Positions 14,635-18,824 of a stretch of DNA of 18,824 bases are shown piece by piece (positions within the stretch are counted from its first letter, which is position 1; each line of letters opens with the position of its first letter). Origin of the DNA: RGIG3009 sp045596745 (lineage in GTDB: Bacteria; Bacillota; Clostridia; Oscillospirales; Acutalibacteraceae); NCBI GenBank assembly GCA_045596745.1, contig JAZODA010000038.1, forward strand, positions 1 to 18,824, written 5' to 3'. A program made the position numbers and the translations under genes. The notes under the pieces are model-generated. The model saw nothing but the letters and a program-made list of their open reading frames with translations. It was not told the DNA's origin and made no database searches.

Positions 14635-15346
14635 ATTCATACATAGCCGTTTCCAATGTCGCGATGTCGTTTGCCGTCGCTTCCGGCAGGTGACCGAACG
14701 GGAAAGGAATTTCCAACGTGTCGTATTTGGTTTGGCAAAGCTTGCGGAAGGGGAGAAGCTCGATTTTATCCACACAGGGATAGCGCGCGGCAATGGCGTT
14801 GAGCGCTCGTACGTTTTCCGCCGTATCGTTGATGGTAGGGATAATGACCTGTCGCAACGTCGTGGGAATGCCGCGTCGGTTTATCTCTTCGAGAAACGCA
14901 ATCACCCGATCCAAATCGCAACCGACATAGCGGTGATAGGACTCGTTGTCGGTGTACTTGATATCCAAAAGTACGCGGTCGGTTTGCTCCAGTGCGGTAA
15001 GAACGTCCTCGTTTTGCACGCACCCCGACGTATCCAGACAAGTGTGGATGCCGTTTTCGTGGCACAGGCGAAACACCTCGCGCACAAAGGTGGGTTGCAG
15101 CAACGGTTCGCCACCGGAGAGTGTGATACCGCCGTTTGCGCCGAAATATTCTTTGCACCGCACAGCGCGGGCAACCACCTCTTCGGGCGTGTACACCGTG
15201 CCGTCAGTCAGCGACCAGGTGTCGGGATTATGGCAACAGCCGCAGCGCAGGGGACACCCCTGCAAAAAGGCGACAAAGCGCACGCCGGGACCGTCTACCG
15301 TGCCGAGGCTTTGAAACGAGTGGATGCGTCCGCTGACCGTACTCAT
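14633..15346 (-). CDS. pflA: Pyruvate formate-lyase activating enzyme PflA (radical SAM)
   Basis: A 237-residue radical SAM enzyme that abstracts a hydrogen from the glycyl-radical site of PflB, activating it under anaerobic conditions. The [4Fe-4S]-binding CX3CX2C motif is C31-PLR-C35-GC-C38 followed by HNPD, as in the PflA family. Further marks are ITLSGGEPLLQP (74-85; the SAM-binding GGE motif), LDTSGC (about 103-108), LLDIKYTD and the C-terminal LPFRKLCQTKYDTLE. It starts inside the pflB stop region (TTATGA, a four-base overlap), so translation is coupled to pflB. No extra ferredoxin insert is present, consistent with a pyruvate formate-lyase activase rather than a glycerol or choline type. 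Confidence 0.97.
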   Translation of the reverse strand: MSTVSGRIHSFQSLGTVDGPGVRFVAFLQGCPLRCGCCHNPDTWSLTDGTVYTPEEVVARAVRCKEYFGANGGITLSGGEPLLQPTFVREVFRLCHENGIHTCLDTSGCVQNEDVLTALEQTDRVLLDIKYTDNESYHRYVGCDLDRVIAFLEEINRRGIPTTLRQVIIPTINDTAENVRALNAIAARYPCVDKIELLPFRKLCQTKYDTLEIPFPFGHLPEATANDIATLETAMYE

Positions 15347-17574
15347 AACGCCTCGTGGAACGTGCGGCTGATAACCTCACGCTGCTGTTCGCGGGAGAGC
15401 TTGTTGAAGTTGACCGCATAACCCGACACGCGGATGGTCAGGTTGGGATAGGCTTCGGGATTTTCGTAGGCCTTCATCAGCGTTTCGCGGTTCAGCACGT
15501 TGACGTTGATGTGGTGCGCCTTCTTCGCAAAATAGCCGTCCAGGATGGAGACCAAGTTGCCGATGCGCTCGTCTTCGGTCTTGCCCAGCGCCTCCGGCGT
15601 GATGGAGAAGGTGTTGGACACACCGTCGCGGCAATCGTCAAAGCTGATTTTTGCCACCGAGTTGAGCGACGCCAGCGCGCCGTTTTCCTCGCGGTTGTGC
15701 ATCGGGTTGGCACCGGGAGCGAACGGTTCGCTGTTCTTGCGACCGTCGGGGGTTGCACCGGTGTTCTTGCCGTACATAACGTTGGAGGTGATGGTCAGCA
15801 CCGACAAGGTGTGAATCGCATTGCGGTAGGTCGGCGTTTTACGCAGCTCGGTAATCATACGGTGGGTCATATCCTTGGCAATCAAATCGACGCGGTCGTC
15901 GTCGTTGCCGAACTTCGGGAATGCGCCCACGGTGTCAAAATCAACGATGAAACCGTTTTCGTCCTTAATCGGACGCACCGACGCGAACTTGATAGCACTC
16001 AGCGAGTCGGCAACCACCGACAGACCGGCGATGCCAAACGCCATAAAGCGCGTAACATCGGTATCGTGAAGCGCCATCTGAGTTTTCTCGTAGGCGTATT
16101 TGTCGTGCATATAGTGGATGACATTCATGGTGTTGACATACAGTTTGCTGAGCCAGGCAATGTAAATGGCATAGCGCTGCATAACCGTGTCAAAATCCAG
16201 CGTCTCACCCTCGATAACCGGCATTTGCGGGCCGATGTGGATGTCGCTGGTGGCGTCGTAACCACCGTTAAGAGCAATCAAAAGAAGCTTGGCGAGGTTG
16301 CAGCGTGCGCCGAAGAACTGCATCTGTTTGACGACTTTCATCGCGGACACGCAGCAGGCGATGGCGTAGTCATCGCCGTACAGCGGCCGCATAATGTCGT
16401 CGTTCTCATACTGAATGGAGTCGGTATCCGCCGAAACCTTGGCGCAGTAACGCTTGAAGCCCTCCGGCAGCGCGGTGGACCACAGCACCGTCAGGTTGGG
16501 TTCGGGGGAGGAGCCGAGTGTGTACAGCGTGTTCAGCATACGGAAGCTGCTTTTGGTAACCAGCGTTCTGCCATCCTCGCCCATACCGCCGACCACTTCG
16601 GTAATCCACATGGGATCGCCGCCGAACAGTTCGTTGTATTCGGGGGTGCGCAGGTGGCGTGCGATGCGCAACTTGATAACGAAATCGTCCATCAGTTCCT
16701 GCGCCTGCTCTTCCGTCAAGATGCCCAGCGCCAAGTCGCGCTCGATGTAAATATCAAAGAACGAGCTGACACGACCCAGCGACATCGCAGCGCCGTTTTG
16801 CTCCTTGATGGAGGCGAGATACGCGAAATACGTCCACTGAATGGCTTCGCGTGCATTGGCGGCAGGCTGGCTGATGTCATAGCCGTACATCGCTGCCATT
16901 TCTTTCATAAAGCCTAGGAAGGTAATCTGCTGATACAGTTCCTCGCTCTGACGGATGTGATCGGCGTCGAACGGCATATCGCCCAGTGCCTGCTTGTCGC
17001 GCTGTTTGTCTTCAATCAGACGGTCAACACCATACAGTGCCACGCGACGGTAGTCACCGATGATACGACCGCGGCCGTAGGCGTCGGGAAGACCGGTGAT
17101 GACATGGCAACGACGGGCGAGACGCATCTCATCGGTATAGGCGCGGAACACGCCCGAGTTATGGGTGGTGCGGAACATAAATTCTTGCTCCACTTTGTCG
17201 CTCAGCTTATAGCCGTAAGCGGCGCACGCCTGGCGCGCCATACGGATGCCGCCAAAGGGGTTAACACCGCGCTTGAGCGGACTGTCGGTCTGCATACCGA
17301 CAATCAGTTCGTTGTCCTTATCGATATAACCGGGGGCATAGCTCGTCAGCGACGAGACGATGTTGGTTTCGATATCCAGCACGCCGCCTCTTTGACGTTC
17401 CAGTGCAAACAACGCCTGCACCTTGTCCATCAGGGCAGTGGTGCGTGCGGTCGCACCGACGAGGAAACTACTGTCGCCGGTGTACTCTTTGTAGTTCTGC
17501 TGAACGAAATCGCGTACGTTGATTTCGTCCTGCCAAACGCCTTCTTGAAATCCGTTCCAGTTTTGATGTCTCAT
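15343..17574 (-). CDS. pflB: Pyruvate formate-lyase PflB (formate C-acetyltransferase)
   Basis: Glycyl-radical enzyme converting pyruvate and CoA to acetyl-CoA and formate, central to anaerobic fermentation and a source of one-carbon units. The ATG at 17574 (MRHQNWNGFQ) has GGAGGGA about 6 bases upstream; the longer frame to 17619 has no ribosome site and enters the leader terminator. At 743 residues it is close to the E. coli length (760). The active-site pair is C407-C408 in AIACCVSAMK, and the glycyl radical is G718 in RVSGYAVNF. PDAYGRGRIIGDYRRVALYG and MYGKNTGATPDGR are also typical of true PflB, which argues against the diol-dehydratase or choline-lyase relatives. Expression appears controlled by the ZTP riboswitch and terminator in its leader. 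Confidence 0.98.
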   Translation of the reverse strand: MRHQNWNGFQEGVWQDEINVRDFVQQNYKEYTGDSSFLVGATARTTALMDKVQALFALERQRGGVLDIETNIVSSLTSYAPGYIDKDNELIVGMQTDSPLKRGVNPFGGIRMARQACAAYGYKLSDKVEQEFMFRTTHNSGVFRAYTDEMRLARRCHVITGLPDAYGRGRIIGDYRRVALYGVDRLIEDKQRDKQALGDMPFDADHIRQSEELYQQITFLGFMKEMAAMYGYDISQPAANAREAIQWTYFAYLASIKEQNGAAMSLGRVSSFFDIYIERDLALGILTEEQAQELMDDFVIKLRIARHLRTPEYNELFGGDPMWITEVVGGMGEDGRTLVTKSSFRMLNTLYTLGSSPEPNLTVLWSTALPEGFKRYCAKVSADTDSIQYENDDIMRPLYGDDYAIACCVSAMKVVKQMQFFGARCNLAKLLLIALNGGYDATSDIHIGPQMPVIEGETLDFDTVMQRYAIYIAWLSKLYVNTMNVIHYMHDKYAYEKTQMALHDTDVTRFMAFGIAGLSVVADSLSAIKFASVRPIKDENGFIVDFDTVGAFPKFGNDDDRVDLIAKDMTHRMITELRKTPTYRNAIHTLSVLTITSNVMYGKNTGATPDGRKNSEPFAPGANPMHNREENGALASLNSVAKISFDDCRDGVSNTFSITPEALGKTEDERIGNLVSILDGYFAKKAHHINVNVLNRETLMKAYENPEAYPNLTIRVSGYAVNFNKLSREQQREVISRTFHEAL

Positions 17575-17600
17575 ACATTCTCCCTCCGGGACTGAAAGCC

Positions 17601-17646
17601 CAAAAAACAAAAAGGGCAATTCAGCTCCTTACAAACTGAATTGCCC
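17601..17646 (-). terminator. Riboswitch expression platform: intrinsic terminator in the pflB leader
   Basis: Read on the minus strand, GGGCAATTCAG (17636-17646), an 11-base loop and CTGAATTGCCC (17614-17624) form a perfect 11-bp stem followed by a run of T's broken by one G (17601-17613). It lies between the promoter and the pflB start, so it is an attenuator, not an end-of-operon terminator. Its first bases GGGC belong to the conserved CTGGGCA element of the aptamer, which gives a direct switching mechanism. Confidence 0.92.
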
Positions 17647-17714
17647 AGACGGTCGGCGTAAACTCCTTTACACTCCCCCGCGGTGGACCGCGAAATCCGT
17701 CAGTTATGTAAAGG
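17643..17714 (-). ncRNA. ZMP/ZTP riboswitch (pfl motif) controlling pflBA
   Basis: The leader folds as the ZTP class. P1 is CCUUUACA (17707-17714) with UGUAAAGG (17665-17672). Inside it are the ACUGACGGA segment, a CGCGG/CCGCG hairpin (17679-17692) and the conserved GGGGAG (17673-17678). Downstream is CCGUCUGGGC (17643-17652), matching the class signature CCGCCUGGGCA. The pseudoknot GACGG (17697-17701) with CCGUC (17648-17652) is fully paired; where the usual motif has GGCG with CGCC, both sides here changed together, a compensatory change. Transcription would start near 17716, just before P1. Known members sense ZMP/ZTP, a sign of low 10-formyl-THF, and turn genes on. The terminator overlap predicts the same here: ligand stabilises the pseudoknot, prevents the terminator and raises PflB, supplying formate. 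Confidence 0.88.
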
Positions 17715-17722
17715 CTGATATT

Positions 17723-17751
17723 ATTATAACGGACAGAATGTCGTTTGTCAA
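17723..17751 (-). promoter_or_regulatory. Consensus promoter of pflBA
   Basis: On the minus strand TTGACA (17746-17751), exactly 17 bases, then TATAAT (17723-17728): a full consensus sigma-A promoter. The predicted start near 17716 places the riboswitch P1 at the 5' end of the RNA. Such a strong promoter fits control by attenuation after initiation. Confidence 0.93.
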
Positions 17752-17875
17752 CCGAAGATGTGCGGATGGAAACAAAAAAGCGGAAAGTGTCATCGAAAGG
17801 GGAGGATTGGCACCAAAACGGTGGCAAAGATGGTATTTATGTCACTTTTTGGCACAAAGATGTCAAAAAACTTCG

Positions 17876-17904
17876 TAGCCAAACGGAAAAATATTTGATA
17901 CAAT
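17876..17904 (+). promoter_or_regulatory. Possible promoter of the NhaC-type antiporter gene
   Basis: TAGCCA (17876-17881), 17 bases, TACAAT (17899-17904). The -35 matches consensus at four of six positions. The start would be near 17911, about 30 bases before the ATG. Upstream, between 17752 and 17875, I see no gene; two copies of CAAAGATG occur 30 bp apart at 17825 and 17855. Confidence 0.45.
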
Positions 17905-17939
17905 AAAGCGTAATGTTTTGCTTGAAAGGAGGATGGACG

Positions 17940-18824
17940 ATGCACCGTTCTAAAGAACAAAAGCGTCAATCTTGGATTTCGTTCTTTAAATTCACCCCGT
18001 TGCTCGTGTTCGCACTGCTGGTCATTGTGTTCCAGATGGACCTGCTGTTGGCGGCACCGGTTGCCACCTTCTTTGCGATTGTCGTGTATATGATTGTCAA
18101 TCGTACGTCGTTTAACAACGCGTTTGAAGAGGGCCTGTCGTCTGTCCGTAAGATTGTTGTCGTCTGCTTCATTTTGATGTTTGCCTACGGTCTGGCGGAA
18201 TGCTTTATGGCTACCGGCGTGGGTGCGTCGCTCATTCGTGTGGCGTTGGCACTTGGCGTTACGGCACGGTCGGTGGCAATGGTGGCACTCATTGTCACCT
18301 GTCTGTTGTCTATTGCGACCGGTACGGCGTGGGGTACGTTTGCAGCCTGTGCGCCGATTTTCCTGTGGCTTAACCATTTGATCGGCGGCGATGTGACGTT
18401 GACACTGTGCTCCGTTGCCGGTGGCGCGTGCTTCGGCAACAACATCGGTATGATATCGGACGTGACGGTGCTTAGCTGCGAAATGCAGGATGTCAAGATT
18501 ATCGATCGTATCCGCCATCAAAGCATTTGGTCGTTTATCTGTCTGGCATTGGCGGTTGTTGCCATCTACGTTGCCGGGTTGTCTCTCCCCGATACGCAGG
18601 GTGATGTCGTTGCCGCGATTTCGCAGATTCCTGAAGAAGCGCGCCAGGCGCTTGCGGCGGAACGCCCCTCGGCTCTGACGCTGCTTTCCCAGGTGGAATC
18701 CGGCGTGCCGTACTATATGATTATTCCGCTCCTTGTCGTAATCGGCTTGTCCTTTATGGGCCTGAACACGCTGGTGTGTCTGGCGGCAGGTATGGTGTCT
18801 TCGCTGATTTTCGGTATGATTGCC
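17940..18824 (+). CDS. NhaC-family Na+/H+ antiporter or related transporter (partial, C-terminus beyond right edge)
   Basis: The first 295 codons of a polytopic membrane transporter. The ATG at 17940 has AAAGGAGG 7 bases upstream; an overlapping ATG at 17933 is in another frame. After a short basic N-terminus the protein has hydrophobic segments at about 18-35, 37-54, 70-90, 97-120, 122-142, 155-172, 197-214 and 258-290. SIATGTAWGTFAACAPIF (124-141) and FGNNIGMISDVTVLS (165-179) correspond to the conserved serine/glycine-rich and GD-x-SPLSDTT-type regions of NhaC relatives. Full-length members are about 430-500 residues, so roughly two thirds is present. The exact substrate (sodium/proton, or an amino or organic acid exchanged with protons) cannot be decided from this part. 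Confidence 0.8.
   Translation, partial: MHRSKEQKRQSWISFFKFTPLLVFALLVIVFQMDLLLAAPVATFFAIVVYMIVNRTSFNNAFEEGLSSVRKIVVVCFILMFAYGLAECFMATGVGASLIRVALALGVTARSVAMVALIVTCLLSIATGTAWGTFAACAPIFLWLNHLIGGDVTLTLCSVAGGACFGNNIGMISDVTVLSCEMQDVKIIDRIRHQSIWSFICLALAVVAIYVAGLSLPDTQGDVVAAISQIPEEARQALAAERPSALTLLSQVESGVPYYMIIPLLVVIGLSFMGLNTLVCLAAGMVSSLIFGMIA

Noticed and set aside
15355..16917. 520-codon open frame antisense to pflB
   Set aside because: pflB is unambiguous on the other strand; no domain or ribosome site supports this frame.
17679..17700. T-box-like GGTGGACCGCG on the plus strand upstream of the antiporter
   Set aside because: It is the complement of the palindromic ZTP hairpin. No specifier stem, no T-box terminator and no promoter are found in the plus direction, whereas the minus-strand riboswitch has all its parts.
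1..18824. CRISPR arrays, insertion sequences, tRNA or rRNA genes, attachment sites
   Set aside because: By reading, no regularly spaced repeats, transposase-like proteins, tRNA cloverleaf or rRNA sequence was found. This is not a computed search.

Overview
The window looks like chromosomal DNA of an anaerobic, Gram-positive-type Clostridia (probably an Oscillospiraceae/Ruminococcaceae-like gut lineage). The grounds are strong GGAGG-type ribosome sites, TTGACA/TATAAT-type promoters, compact U-tailed terminators, a Firmicutes-type RpoB, a SpoVAC homologue and a pyruvate formate-lyase operon behind a ZTP (pfl-motif) riboswitch. The genus is an inference; no rRNA or tRNA gene was seen.

Layout. 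(1) 1-2907, minus: the first 969 codons of rpoB, running off the left edge, with its own promoter at 3058-3086. No rplJ/rplL lies upstream; the neighbour is a divergent operon. (2) 3243-8368, plus: a five-gene proline operon made of a membrane-anchored beta-lactamase-fold serine hydrolase, proB, proA, proC and a PfoR-like polytopic membrane protein, closed by a terminator. (3) 8454-8897, plus: an orphan spoVAC with a bidirectional terminator. (4) 8939-9508, minus: a locally AT-rich SGNH hydrolase, divergent from (5) 9633-11143, plus: a translationally coupled SDR dehydrogenase and a diverged type I dehydroquinase-like protein. (6) 11287-14590, plus: a four-gene operon of a MarR regulator, a DegV (FakB-like) lipid-binding protein, a condensation/alcohol-acetyltransferase-like protein and a zinc-ribbon six-TM protein. 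Its promoter lies under two tandem perfect inverted repeats. (7) 14633-17574, minus: pflB-pflA, with a leader made of a ZTP aptamer followed directly by an intrinsic terminator. (8) 17940 to the right edge, plus: the first 295 codons of an NhaC-type antiporter.

How it fits together. ProB, ProA and ProC form the complete glutamate-to-proline route (kinase, reductase; spontaneous cyclisation; P5C reductase). PflA activates PflB, which makes formate and acetyl-CoA. The ZTP riboswitch would raise PflB when the purine intermediate ZMP/ZTP signals a shortage of 10-formyl-tetrahydrofolate, because formate feeds that pool. The MarR operon looks like a self-regulated acyl/lipid module of unknown product. 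The SDR/dehydroquinase-like pair keeps the Schiff-base chemistry residues but has lost the usual substrate-binding residues, so it probably acts on a different substrate.

The best candidates for something undescribed are the MarR-DegV-acyltransferase-DUF6320-like operon and the diverged dehydroquinase/SDR pair. The ZTP-pflBA arrangement is the clearest regulatory find, but that riboswitch class is known.
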